Assembly: GCF_049243985.1 (NCBI RefSeq)
Contig: NC_135370.1
Location: 171,704,324-171,768,323, forward strand
Length of the DNA stretch: 64,000 nucleotides
Direction: 5' to 3'
Source of the DNA: Paroedura picta
Taxonomy: Eukaryota; Chordata; Lepidosauria; Squamata; Gekkonidae
Of this stretch, positions 55,520 to 64,000 are shown piece by piece. The notes under the pieces were generated by a model. It was not told the DNA's origin and did no database searches. It was given only the letters and a program-made list of their open reading frames with translations. Position 1 is the stretch's first letter, and each line of letters opens with the position of its first letter. The position numbers and the translations under genes are program-made.

Positions 55520-55625
55520 AATGTTATTATTGTTTTTATGGGGTTTTAATGGGGATTTGTGATATTGTTACCTGCCACGAGCTGCAAGGGAGTGGTGGGA
55601 TATAAATCTAATAATAATATAATAA
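55520..55625 (+). mobile_element. L2-like LINE 3' tail
   Basis: 'gttacctgccacgagctgca' and 'gtggtgggatataaatctaa' with a (aat)n run. The upstream end is interrupted by the fold-back element. Confidence 0.65.
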
Positions 55626-55773
55626 TAATAATTTATCTATATATTTGTACCCCACCCCTCTTGAATCAGTCATTTTGGGGCTGCTCATAACAAGTATGAA
55701 CATTAAAACCATAAAGAATATAAATACATACGAAGCTAATGAGGACTAGCAGCATGATATGTGTCTGATAGAG

Positions 55774-55909
55774 CAGGGGTAGTCAACCTGTGGTCCTCCA
55801 GATGTCCATGGACTTCAATTTCCATGAGCCCCTGCCAGCGTTCGCTGGCAGGGGCTCATGGGAATTGTAGTCCATGGACATCTGGAGGACCACAGGTTGA
55901 CCAGCCCTG
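55774..55909. mobile_element. Palindromic hAT miniature transposon (136 bp)
   Basis: caggggtagtcaacctg … with its inverse; perfect 8-bp target duplication tgatagag (55766-55773, 55910-55917). Nearly perfect stem with a 'gttcg' centre. Confidence 0.93.
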
Positions 55910-55920
55910 TGATAGAGAAT

Positions 55921-56120
55921 GAGTGCACGGCACTATGCTTCTTGCAGACATAGGAACGTGGAGCTGGAAGGGTCCCCTAAAGATCGTCTGACCCAACCCC
56001 CTGCACAATGCAGGAGACTCATAGCTACTTCCCCAATGACCCCTGCTGTATTCCCAGAGGAAGGCAAAACACCGCTTGTGTCCCCAAGACAACCTGGCCT
56101 GGATGGAGGACAATTCCTTT
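55921..56120 (-). mobile_element. CR1 LINE 3' end
   Basis: Minus CR1 terminus: 'acataggaacgtggagctgg' and 'cccaaccccctgcacaatgc' read in reverse. Confidence 0.75.
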
Positions 56121-56226
56121 CCGACACCCAAAGGGGCAATTGGTATTACTCTGGGCATATAAAAAGGGGACATGGGAGCTGGGCAGCTGGCTCATCCCTT
56201 CCTGCCTTTCCTCTCATGATTTGCTG

Positions 56227-56740
56227 AGAGCCAGTTTGGTGTCATGGTTAGGAGTGTGGACTTCTAATCTGGCATGCCGGGTTCGATTCTGCACTCCCCC
56301 ACATGCAGTCAGCTGGGTGACCTTGGGCTCCCCATGGCGCTGATAAAGCTGTTCTGACCGAGCAGGAATATCAGGGTTCTCTAAGCCTCACCTCCCTCAC
56401 AGGGTGTCTGTTGTGGGGAGAGGAAAGGTAAGGCGATTGTAAGCTGCTTTGAGACTCCTTCGGGTAGACCAGAGCGGCATATAAGAACCAACTCTTCTTC
56501 TGAAGTTCATAATGAGTGACGGAATCTGCATTGCCATCTTGCCTCTGCTTAATCCCCACCACCACCACCCAAAAAAGGAAAGCCCATTATCTCCTTAGGA
56601 AGCTGTTCCACTTAGGAACGGTGCTAACTGTTAGAAAGCTGTCTTTTCATTTCAAGCCATTCGTCCTGGTTCAGCCTTCTCAGGCAGCAGAAGACAGTGT
56701 GCAGTTCTTCACCCAAATCTTCTTCCGGCTAGCTTTTGGG
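56227..56740. mobile_element. SINE A (plus) and old CR1 (minus)
   Basis: SINE A 56227-56500 ('gagccagtttggtgtcatgg' to 'aagaaccaactcttcttctg'). 56580-56740 is a diverged CR1 tail in minus orientation. 56740-57180 is unique. Confidence 0.75.
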
Positions 56741-57181
56741 GGCGGGGGTTTGTCAAAGGACGCTAGGATAGTTTCCAAAGCAGCTGAATGCTTTATCGTA
56801 CAATTTGTAGACGACGGCAAAAACCAGGATCTGAGTTACAGCCTTTGAAGCCCTTCTCACAGACGCCACTCAAACTGAAAAATAGCTTTTTCCATTTCCG
56901 ACAAGACTTGCTGCTGACTTGCTCAGCGGCCGGCTTCCGGACTGCTTAAAACCAGTTCTTTCTAGCATGCACACCACTGTGTTATCTCTTCAACACAGCA
57001 CGTTCCCTTTTCGCCTACGTGACCTCTTCGTCCAGCCTCAATTGAGGCTTCTGCAGCAAAAGTCCGCCTGAGACCAATTTTCTTCCCGGGGTGATCATGC
57101 TGCTCATGAGACAGTGACATGGGTCAGGGACTAGACATCCTTCCCCCGCTATCATTCAGACTTTTGATTTCTGGACCAGCA

Positions 57182-57216
<35 letters not shown>

Positions 57217-57370
57217 GTTGTTGTTGTTGTTGTTGTTATTGTTATTGTTATTATTAATATTCAGTTTATATCCCGCCACTCCCCGGAGGCTCGTAGCGGT
57301 CACAATATAATATAATATACAATGCATGCATAAAATCCCCCAATAAAACATCCTTAAAGCTAAACTAAAA
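57182..57370. repeat. (ATT)n/(GTT)n microsatellite and L2-like end
   Basis: About 75 bp of att, then gtt triplets (57182-57255), followed by a minus L2-like terminus ('tttatatcccgccactcccc'). Confidence 0.85.
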
Positions 57371-57539
57371 ACCCCATAGCCACAGTTCAAGACATAAAGC
57401 GACGAAAAAGTTATAAAAATCTCTATTATTCCCCCGTTTCCTCAACACTTCATTCAGCTGCATACACTGACCCAGCCTCATATAGAGAACTCCAACTTGT
57501 GCACAGCCCTGGCAATGATCATCACAGACAAATCGTGTT

Positions 57540-58095
57540 GAACCGGATCACAAGATGTCATAGTCCCATTGCATACGGCACTGGTCAGACCACACCTGGA
57601 GTACTGTGTGCAGTTCTGGAGGCCTCACTTTAAGAAGGACGTAGATAAAATTGAAAGGGTATAGAGGAGAGCGACGAGGATGATCTGGGGCCAAGGGACC
57701 AAGCCCTATGAAGATAGGTTGAGGGACTTGGGAATGTTCAGCCTGGAAAAAAGGAGGTTGAGAGGGGACATGATAGCCCTCTTTAAGTATTTGAAAGGTT
57801 GTCACTTGGAGGAGGGCAGGATGCTGTTTCCGTTGGCTGCAGAGGAGAGGACGCGCAGTAATGGGTTTAAACTTCAAGTACAACGATATAGGCTAGATAT
57901 CAGGGGGGAAAATTCACAGAGTAGTTCAGCAGTGGAAAAGGCTGCCTAAGGAGGTGGTGAGCTCCCCCTCACTAGCAGTCTTCAAGCAAAGGTTGGATGC
58001 ACACTTTTCTTGGATGATTTAGGATGCTTTGGGCTGATCTTGCGTTGAGCAGGGGGTTGGACTAGATGGCCTGTATGGCCCCTTCCAACTCTCTG
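57540..58095 (+). mobile_element. CR1 LINE ORF2 end and 3' terminus
   Basis: Longest CR1 copy here, encoding RMIWGQGTKPYEDRLRDLGM then [20 protein letters not shown]. It ends 'ccttccaactctctgattct'. About 95% like the copy at 52630 where they overlap. Confidence 0.88.
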
Positions 58096-58309
58096 ATTCT
58101 GGATCTGGGATTCAACTGGAAGCCAAGGAAGCTGCCATTAGCAGCCATTCTCAGGTCTGGCAAACGGAAGACTGTGGCTTCCTTGATTGAATCAGTCCAT
58201 CTCATGTTTGTTTGTTTATGGGATCGATTCCCCACCCCCCCTGCCACAGCCAGCTCGGGGTAGTTTACAACAGATCAGTAATGATAATTTATATAATAAA
58301 AACAATATT

Positions 58310-58410
58310 ACATTTTATTTATTTATTTTTCAACTTGTATACTGCCACTCTTCCCAAGGACTTGCAGCAGTTCACAGGAAATAAGCATTAAAATACAATA
58401 ACCCCCCCCC
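58310..58410 (-). mobile_element. L2-like LINE 3' fragment
   Basis: 'tttatttatttatttttcaa' then 'cttgtatactgccactcttc' is the reverse of an L2-type tail. Confidence 0.5.
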
Positions 58411-58789
58411 AAATTTCGATAAATTTTACTCTGTCATTAAAACCTATTGGACAATAAAAATCAAGTGGTGACTTATGTTGTTCTTGGTTGTTGATTCTGA
58501 ATCTAATTTCTGGATGTTGGATTCCAGTGTGTGTGTGTGTGTGGGGGGGGTATCTTTCTGGAGGGAGCCCAGTTATGTACTAGACTAGATCTAAAGCCCA
58601 TTTCACTTGGAAATGAAATGGGCCCTAGATGGCCTGAGAGCAGGCCCACCCCCCACCCGAGGCTCTCTCGAGCCTTCTCCCGGCCGGCAGAGTGGCCTCG
58701 CCACGTCTATGACGCGGCAAGTCCGCTCCGCTGGCTGGGAGAAGGCGGCGCGGGCCACCTCTCACCCGTGGCTGTCTGGGCAGGTAAAG

Positions 58790-58904
58790 CAGCCAATGGG
58801 GAGCCGCGCTTTGCGCGGCTCCCTATTGGCTGCTTGGGGCGGGATGGACACTCGGAGGGGCCAATCAGGAGCCACTTTGCGGCTCCTGATTGGCCCCTCC
58901 GAGT
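58790..58904. repeat. Two adjacent TTT-loop hairpins carrying CCAAT
   Basis: 58790-58832: cagccaatggggagccgcgc, loop ttt, then its inverse (one mismatch). 58850-58904: a 26-bp stem, beginning actcggaggggccaatcagg, with loop ttt and one mismatch. Both are CG-rich and lie in a roughly 300-bp GC-rich block (58620-58990) in which long chance frames are open on both strands. Probably part of a transposable element. A related core occurs at 39684 and, loosely, at 63690-63780. Confidence 0.7.
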
Positions 58905-59079
58905 TTTTATCCTGGACAGGGCCTGCTCTAACTCCTCCCACACTGCCCTTACTGCTTTATTCAGTCCGCGGCGCTCTGCGCCGTGGGGCTGTTTAAAGAT
59001 GTTGTTATTGCAGGAATTCATTGGCTCCAGCCAAATGCCTGGTTTTGCAGTCCCTGGGGAACTAGGTCAGTTCTGACAA

Positions 59080-59190
59080 GGCTCTTCCGGGAACTCATTC
59101 CAGCAGGTGGGGGGCAGGACCAAAAAGGCCCTGGTCCTGGTTGAGTCCAGATGTACCTGTCTAGGGCCGGGGATTACCAGCCTATTGGAA
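59080..59190 (+). mobile_element. L2-like LINE 3' fragment
   Basis: 'gggaactcattccagcaggt', 'ggggcaggaccaaaaaggcc' and 'gtctagggccggggattacc' match the L2-like family at 27.3 kb in the opposite orientation. Confidence 0.65.
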
Positions 59191-59219
59191 ATGGCAGAGT
59201 GTAATGTTCTTCAGATCTT

Positions 59220-60420
59220 CTTTTTTTCTGTTGCCTTCAGCTTTTTCTAGCATTATTGTCTTTTCCAGTGACTTGTTTTTTCATGATGTGACCAAAGTAA
59301 CATAGCCTCAATTTAGTTGTTTTAGCTTCTAGGAATTGTTTCAGGCTAGATGGCCTGGATGGCCCCTCCAACTGTAGGATTCTTATCCTGGATGCTTGAG
59401 GCTGATCCTGCATTGAGCAGGAGGTTGGACTTAGATGGCCTGGATGGCCCCTTCCGACTCTAGGATCTTTATCATGGATACTTTAGGAAGATCCTCTGTT
59501 GAGCGGGGACTGGACTAGGTGGCCTGGATGGCCCCTTCCAACTCTTAGGGGTTTGTGATTCTTATCATGGAAGCTTTAGGCTAATCCTGCATTGAGCAGA
59601 AGGGTTGGACTAGATGGCCCCTTCCAACACTATGGCTCTGTTTGATGAAAAATAGTTGATCTCTAGAACCTATTTTGATTTTTTGGTATTCCACTGTATC
59701 TGTAATGCTCTCATCCAATACTACCTTTCAGATTCATCAATTGTCCCTACACTTATGGGTCTTTTCTCCTTCATAGCTGCTCTTTCCAGTCTCAATCTCC
59801 TTCTGATTTTTTGGGTTGCAGTCTCCCTTTGGATTGATGATGCAGTCAAGGAATGGAAAATCTCTAACCATTTCCGTTACTTTATCATCATCGGCCTTCA
59901 TGTTTTGTAATTCTTCAGTAGTCATTAGTTTCCTCTTCTCGATGTTCAGCTGTAATCCAGCTTTGGCATTTCTCCCTTGAACCTTCATCAGGAGTCGTTT
60001 CAAGTCTTCACTGTTTTGCTGCCAGCAATGTGGTGTCATCTGCATATCTCAAATTGTTCGTGTTCCTTCCCCCAGTTTTCCCTCCACCTTCGTCTAAATC
60101 TAATCCATCCTTCTTTATCATGTGTTCTGTGTATGGATTAAACAGATAAGGAGATAAAACACATCCGTGTCTGACACCTTTGCCAATTGGAACCCAGTCT
60201 GTTGCTCTATGTCCTCTCCTAAGAGTAACCTCTTGGCCAGAGTACAGATGGCACATCAATACAATCAGATGCTGTGGCACGCACCCATTCTCATAAAACC
60301 AATCATAGCCTTTCAGCAAACCACACTGTCAAAAGCTTTGCTGTGATCTATGAAACACAAGCCGATTTTCTTCTGAAATTCTCCTGTAAAATCCAGTAGT
60401 CAATATACATTTGGAATGTC
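59220..60420 (-). mobile_element. Old Bov-B (RTE) LINE fragment
   Basis: Minus-strand frames encode RT pieces: IGKGVRHGCVLSPYLFNPYT and NTNNLRYADDTTLLAAKQ (the YADD catalytic box), then KAGLQLNIEKRKLMTTEEL. The end part near 59230-59330 matches 'YFGHIM'. The reading frame is broken several times. A CR1-tail array interrupts it at about 59345-59645. Confidence 0.85.
59345..59645 (+). repeat. CR1-type terminus in three to four tandem units
   Basis: Units of about 80-95 bp: 'gcctggatggccccttccga', 'ctaggatctttatcatggat', 'ctgatcctgcattgagcagg'. Same type as the array at 34625, including the closing 'tagttgatctctag' flank. Confidence 0.75.
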
Positions 60421-60423
60421 ATC

Positions 60424-60545
60424 AGCTGAGTGACCTTGGGCTCGCCACAGCACTGATAGAGCTGTTCTCACAGAGCAGTCCTGCCAGAGGACGGAAAAGG
60501 TGCTTGTAAGCCACTTTGAGACCCTTTTAGGTAGTTAAAAGCGGC
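60424..60545 (+). mobile_element. SINE A fragment with internal deletion
   Basis: 'gctgagtgaccttgggctcg' to 'gcagtcctgccagagg', then a jump to 'aaaggtgcttgtaagccact'; head and middle are missing. Confidence 0.7.
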
Positions 60546-60574
60546 CAGAGGTGGGTACACTTGAGGGGAAGCGG

Positions 60575-60710
60575 TATGTTCAGGAATGGTGAATGGTGAG
60601 GGAGTAAAACGTGCAGCTGGTGTTCTTGGCAGCAGTTCATCTGCCCAGCATCCAGTTCGGCCTGGCTGAGAACTTTAAAATGCTCCCACTTCCGGTGCCC
60701 TAATGTAGCC
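60575..60710 (+). repeat. Direct repeat, left copy (flanks a CLBA1 exon)
   Basis: Shares 'gtgagggag', 'aaacgtgcagctgg', 'gttcttggc', 'tgcccagcatccagtt' and 'ggcctggctgagaactt' in the same order with 61390-61510. An unnamed repeat family or a small segmental duplication. Confidence 0.75.
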
Positions 60711-60829
60711 ACTGTACAACTTCAGCATGATCTAATAGCATGTTGTACAGAAGAAGCGTACATCTCAAAAGATGCTTCTGACATGTGTTCGATCCTGGAT
60801 TACTTGGCAGTCCTTTTAATAATTGCATT

Positions 60830-60960
60830 TTAAAAGCCTAGTTGATTTATTTAATTAACATGTTAATGTTTGTTTATTGAAATTGTGTTGAATCCTTAAT
60901 TGTTCGTCACCCACCCTGAGCCTGCCGGGGAAGGGCACGCTGTAAGGTTAAATATTACTA
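60830..60960 (+). mobile_element. L2-like LINE 3' tail
   Basis: 'caccctgagcctgccgggga' and 'gggcacgctgtaaggttaaa' with a (gatgac) end. Confidence 0.6.
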
Positions 60961-61103
60961 TGATGACGATGACAGTTTGACTCTTGAAAGCTTTACCCTG
61001 AAATTCTTGTTGGTTTAGAAGTCCCTGCTGAACTCAAACCTAACTGTTTTACTGGAGAGTAACACAGCTGCCCTCTTAAATTGTGATAATTTTTGTTCAC
61101 CAG

Positions 61104-61217
61104 GTCCTTCCAGAAGGCAAAGATGATGTTCTGGAGAAAGGCAACATCAAAGAAGCTGAAGAGTCTAACATCGACAAGTTCAGCATCAGCAACTGCAAAG
61201 CCCTCATTCAAACCAAG
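61104..61217 (+). CDS. CLBA1: CLBA1 fourth coding exon
   Basis: 114 nt (38 codons, residues 254-291) between ttcaccag and gtaagc: VLPEGKDDVLEKGNIKEAEE then SNIDKFSISNCKALIQTK. 'NCKALIQTK' matches the human 'HCKALIQTK' just before its last exon. Phase 0 at both ends. The donor and the last 10 bases of the exon are copied by a 30-bp tandem duplication (61208-61269), giving a second donor at 61247/61248 that would add VSMTTGAQTK in frame. The final exon (about 40-50 residues in human) was not found before 64000. Confidence 0.95.
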
Positions 61218-61269
61218 GTAAGCATGACCACAGGAGCTCAAACCAAGGTAAGCATGACCACAGGAGCTC
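61208..61269 (+). repeat. CLBA1: 30-bp tandem duplication containing a 5' splice site
   Basis: tcaaaccaaggtaagcatga… occurs at 61208 and 61238, identical over 30 bases. Each copy has the donor AAG/gtaagc. Confidence 0.98.
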
Positions 61270-61389
61270 CTTGTGTGCTGCAAATGAAGTCAGACATCTC
61301 AGCGTTTCTCTTGTGCTCAGTTCCTGTTGTCCTGCTCTTAGTTTGGCCAAGGGTTTTCTCTGGTGGAAGCTACACTCCACCCCCTATCC

Positions 61390-61510
61390 CATTTTGGCCT
61401 TTATGAAAGGTGAGGGAGTTAAACGTGCAGCTGGCGTTCTTGGCTCCAGCCCCTTCACCTGCCCAGCATCCAGTTTGGCCTGGCTGAGAACTTGAAGGTG
61501 CTCCCAAGGA
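61390..61510 (+). repeat. Direct repeat, right copy
   Basis: Partner of 60575-60710, about 0.8 kb downstream, just past the CLBA1 exon. The right copy has 'cttggctccagccccttcac' where the left has 'cttggcagcagttcat'. Confidence 0.75.
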
Positions 61511-61664
61511 GATTCAGGTGGTGCTGTCCTTGCAACAAGTGCATCTGGAGCTGGCTGGGCTTGAGCAACTTGGTGCCTAAAGCCAAGCTTGCCCATTCCA
61601 AGCCAGCGCGGTTTCTGCGGCATCGCACTGACCAATGTGACATGTCCAGATGCGATACATAATA

Positions 61665-61935
61665 GAGCCTGCTTGGTGTACTGATTAAGAGCAGTGGTTT
61701 CTAACCTGATGAGCCGGGTTTGCTTCCCTGCTCCTCCACATTGGCCAGGGTGACCTTGGGCTAGTCACTGTTCTGATAGTACTGTTCTCGCAGAGCAGTA
61801 ATGTTAGGGCTCTCTCAGCCCCACGTACCACACTGGGAGTCTGTAACGGGGAGAGGAAGGGAAGGCGATCGTAAGCTCCTTTGAGACTTACTTGGGCAGT
61901 GAGAAGCAGGGTGCAAAAATAAACTCTTCTTCATA
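61665..61935 (+). mobile_element. SINE A, old copy
   Basis: 'agcctgcttggtgtactgat' to 'aaaaataaactcttcttcat'. Confidence 0.78.
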
Positions 61936-62178
61936 AGCACAGCTCCTGGCAAAGCTGGTGGAAGTTAGGGCTGGATGTAGATAGCAGGGATGGTTTGCCG
62001 TTCCCTCGCTCTAGTCAGCACACCATGATGTTGCAGTATTATGGGAGTGGGTGGCTTTTAGGGTTTCAACCCGCATGCTAAGTCGTGTTAAGAAATTCCC
62101 GATTCTCTTGTTATCTTCAGGCCTGCCCTAGCTACTTATAGCTCAAGGCTAATAAAGTCTACGGCTGAGATTCTATCC

Positions 62179-62318
62179 CAGGGGTGGCCAAGCGGTGGCT
62201 CTCCAGATGTCCGCAGTCTACAGTTCCCATGAGCCCCTGCAGCACATGCTGACAGAGGCTCGTGGGAATAGTAGTCTGTGTACATTTCATCTGAAGAGCC
62301 ACCATTTGGCCACCCCTG
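62179..62318. mobile_element. Palindromic hAT miniature, variant ends
   Basis: caggggtggccaagcggtgg and the inverse end atttggccacccctg. Perfect 8-bp target duplication ttctatcc (62171-62178, 62319-62326). The arms have drifted more than in the other copies. Confidence 0.9.
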
Positions 62319-62394
62319 TTCTATCCGCATCCATTGGTGGTGGTGGGAAGAGCTGTCAGACAGCAGCTGGCTTATGGCGCCTCCTGGTGGGATT

Positions 62395-62690
62395 CTCAAG
62401 GCGGGAGATGTTTAGAGGTGGTTTGCCATTGCCTGCCTCAGCATCACTCCAGTATTCCACGGAGGTCGCCCATCCAAATACTGACGGGGGCCAATTCTGC
62501 TTAGCTTCCAGGGTCTGACAAGATCAGACTAGCCTGGACATAGGCAGGGCATAGCGAGACCTATTACGGAAGCACGGCCAAGTCACAGCCGACTTACAGC
62601 AATACCTCCCAGGGTTTTCAATGCAAGAGAAAGAGCAGAGGTGGTTTCCCCACCGTTCCCTCCCTCTAGTCAGTCTCTTTTGCCCGTTGC
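62395..62690 (-). mobile_element. Two 5S-rRNA-derived SINE pieces
   Basis: Minus strand: 62395-62545 has 5S-like 'ccctggaagctaagcagaat' and 'gtcagtatttggatgggcga'. 62546-62690 is the tail of another copy ('gtaagtcggctgtgacttgg'). Confidence 0.75.
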
Positions 62691-62759
62691 CTTGCTTGGT
62701 ATACATGTCAGCGGATATCTTGAGCTTCATGTCCTGCAGTTCCAAGGATCCAGGCGGCA

Positions 62760-63130
62760 GAAGAAGAAGAAGAAGAGTTGGTTCTTATATGCCACTTTTC
62801 CCTACCCGAAGGAGGCTCAAAGCGGCTTACAGTCGCCTTCCCTTTCCTCTCCCCACAACAAATTGTGGGGTGGGTGAGGCTGAGAGAGCCCTGATATCAC
62901 TGCCCGGTCAGAACAGTTTTCTCAGTGCTGTGGTGAGCCCAAGGTCATCCAGCTGGCTGCATGTGGGGGAGCGTAGAATCGAACCCGGCATGCCAGATTA
63001 GAAGTCCACACTCCTAACCACCACACCAAACTGGCTCTCAGAATAGACAGGGTTACATGAAGACGGAAGCCTACTTTTCTACAAAGTTGTCCTATATGCC
63101 CCTTTTCTCTCGAAGGAGCCTCAAAGCTAG
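62760..63130 (-). mobile_element. SINE A, young, followed by a 3' piece
   Basis: Full minus copy 62760-63040, (gaa)n start, short deletion in the 'acaccctgt' part. 63085-63130 is a stray 3' piece ('ccccttttctctcgaaggag'). 63150-63690 is GC-rich unique sequence with chance open frames. Confidence 0.88.
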
Positions 63131-63899
63131 AGAATGGAAAACAAAACAACTCCCATTGGCTGATTAAACGTCAAGAAGTTGCTAGTCACTCTGTTGGTCC
63201 AGAAATAGGAGCCAATAAAATCCCCCCTCCCAAACCCCATTCATGTAATGCCTTTTATTAGGGCCCACCGAATGAACATAAAACACTTTGCAAGCTTTTG
63301 AGATCACAAGAAGGCTACTTCAGGCCTGAATGTTACCCAAAATGTTTAAAAGAGGAAAGCTCCTCCAGGCATGATGGCCAGGCCTGCTTGAGGTGTAGTG
63401 TTCCCAAGTGAACCACGGCACCAAAGCCGGGCCTTCCTCCTCCCTGCCCCCCAGGTCCCTACACAGGCAAGGGGACAGCTCGGGTAGGGGAGGCCTGTCC
63501 CCCCCCACACACAGTGAAGATGACAGCTGGCCCCCTCTCCCAGGCCCCAGCCAGGGCCCCAGGGCCCCCCAATCCACAGCCCCCCCCCCAGCCCTCCTTC
63601 CCAGCTCACTCACTGTCCAGCGCATCTCTGAGCCGGCAGGGATCTCCACCATGTGGGGAGAACTTGGAGGAGACGGTCAGGGGCAGGGCACGGAACCTGA
63701 TTAGCCACCCCTTGGATGGATGGCTAATAGGGTTGGAGGAGGAGGCAGTCAGGAGCGGGACAGGCAACCTGATTGGCCGGTAAACAATGAAGCCCAACTC
63801 CTCCTAGGACCCCTTACCGGCTTTATTATAACAGTATACCTATAATTACAGATGGCATACCTAGCCTGTCATCTTGTCTCACCCAGTGGCCAACCAGTT

Positions 63900-64000
63900 C
63901 CTCTGAACGGCAAACAAGAGGGCCCAGAGGATGAGGCCTTCCCCTGATGTTGCTTCCTGGCTCAGGGATTCAGAATGCCTCTGAATGTGGAGGCTCCTTT
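63900..64000 (-). mobile_element. L3/CR1-type LINE 3' fragment, cut by window edge
   Basis: 'aggccttcccctgatgttgc' and 'aatgcctctgaatgtggagg' are the reverse of the LINE tail at 37.76-37.84 kb. Confidence 0.65.

Noticed and set aside
57119-57390. Poly-leucine / poly-asparagine proteins
   Set aside because: Translation of an (ATT)n/(GTT)n microsatellite.
58531-59076. 181-codon open frame on the plus strand
   Set aside because: It runs across the hairpins and GC-rich repeat block; the opposite strand is open too (58707-59021), and the protein has no recognisable domain. Composition explains it.
61280-64000. Last exon of CLBA1
   Set aside because: I looked for the basic C-terminal segment known in human ('…IPRK…FTPRK…') and found none; it is probably beyond the right edge.

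Overview
This window looks like nuclear DNA of a squamate reptile, most likely a gecko or a close relative. Two host genes are interrupted by long introns. The repeats are Bov-B (RTE) LINEs, tRNA-derived SINEs with a Bov-B-like tail, 5S-rRNA-derived SINEs, CR1/L3 and L2 LINE tails and palindromic hAT miniature transposons. The species call is an inference from this mix. Repeat family names are given from memory of consensus sequences, not from a database search.

Genes. ADSS1, the muscle-type adenylosuccinate synthase, lies on the minus strand: exon 1 at 17186-17398 and exon 2 at 2471-2573, with the remaining exons off the left edge. CLBA1 (C14orf79), an aftiphilin-related clathrin/adaptor-binding protein, lies on the plus strand: a predicted non-coding leader near 34.2-34.4 kb and coding exons at 43427-43906, 46680-46828, 53862-53991 and 61104-61217. 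Its last exon is not in the window. All junctions have AG/GT sites and the phases join without a break (480+149+130+114 nt = 291 codons). The two genes are head to head, and each starts in a CpG-rich promoter. The 16.8 kb between the promoters holds no gene I can prove, only one weak candidate first exon at 23627-23704.

Layout. 1-2470 is ADSS1 intron 2, with a long inverted duplication, a SINE and a Copia-like gag fossil. 2574-17185 is ADSS1 intron 1, rich in SINEs. 17.0-17.6 kb is the ADSS1 promoter, with a perfect CArg-type box and a palindromic CRE. 17.6-33.8 kb is intergenic: SINEs, hAT and L2 pieces, an AT microsatellite, a CpG-rich unique block near 28 kb and an LTR-like fossil. 33.8-34.4 kb is the CLBA1 promoter. 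34.4-64 kb is CLBA1 with its introns: LINE-derived minisatellites, a 5'-truncated Bov-B insertion with target-site duplications, a fold-back element and several hAT miniatures.

The most useful observations are: a 30-bp tandem duplication that copies the 5' splice site of the last CLBA1 exon seen, offering an in-frame 10-residue alternative; the ADSS1-CLBA1 head-to-head arrangement, which fits one inversion relative to the human order as I recall it; an inverted duplication bearing the marks of template switching; and a 439-bp fold-back element with a 15-bp target-site duplication. I see no clearly new protein-coding system here.
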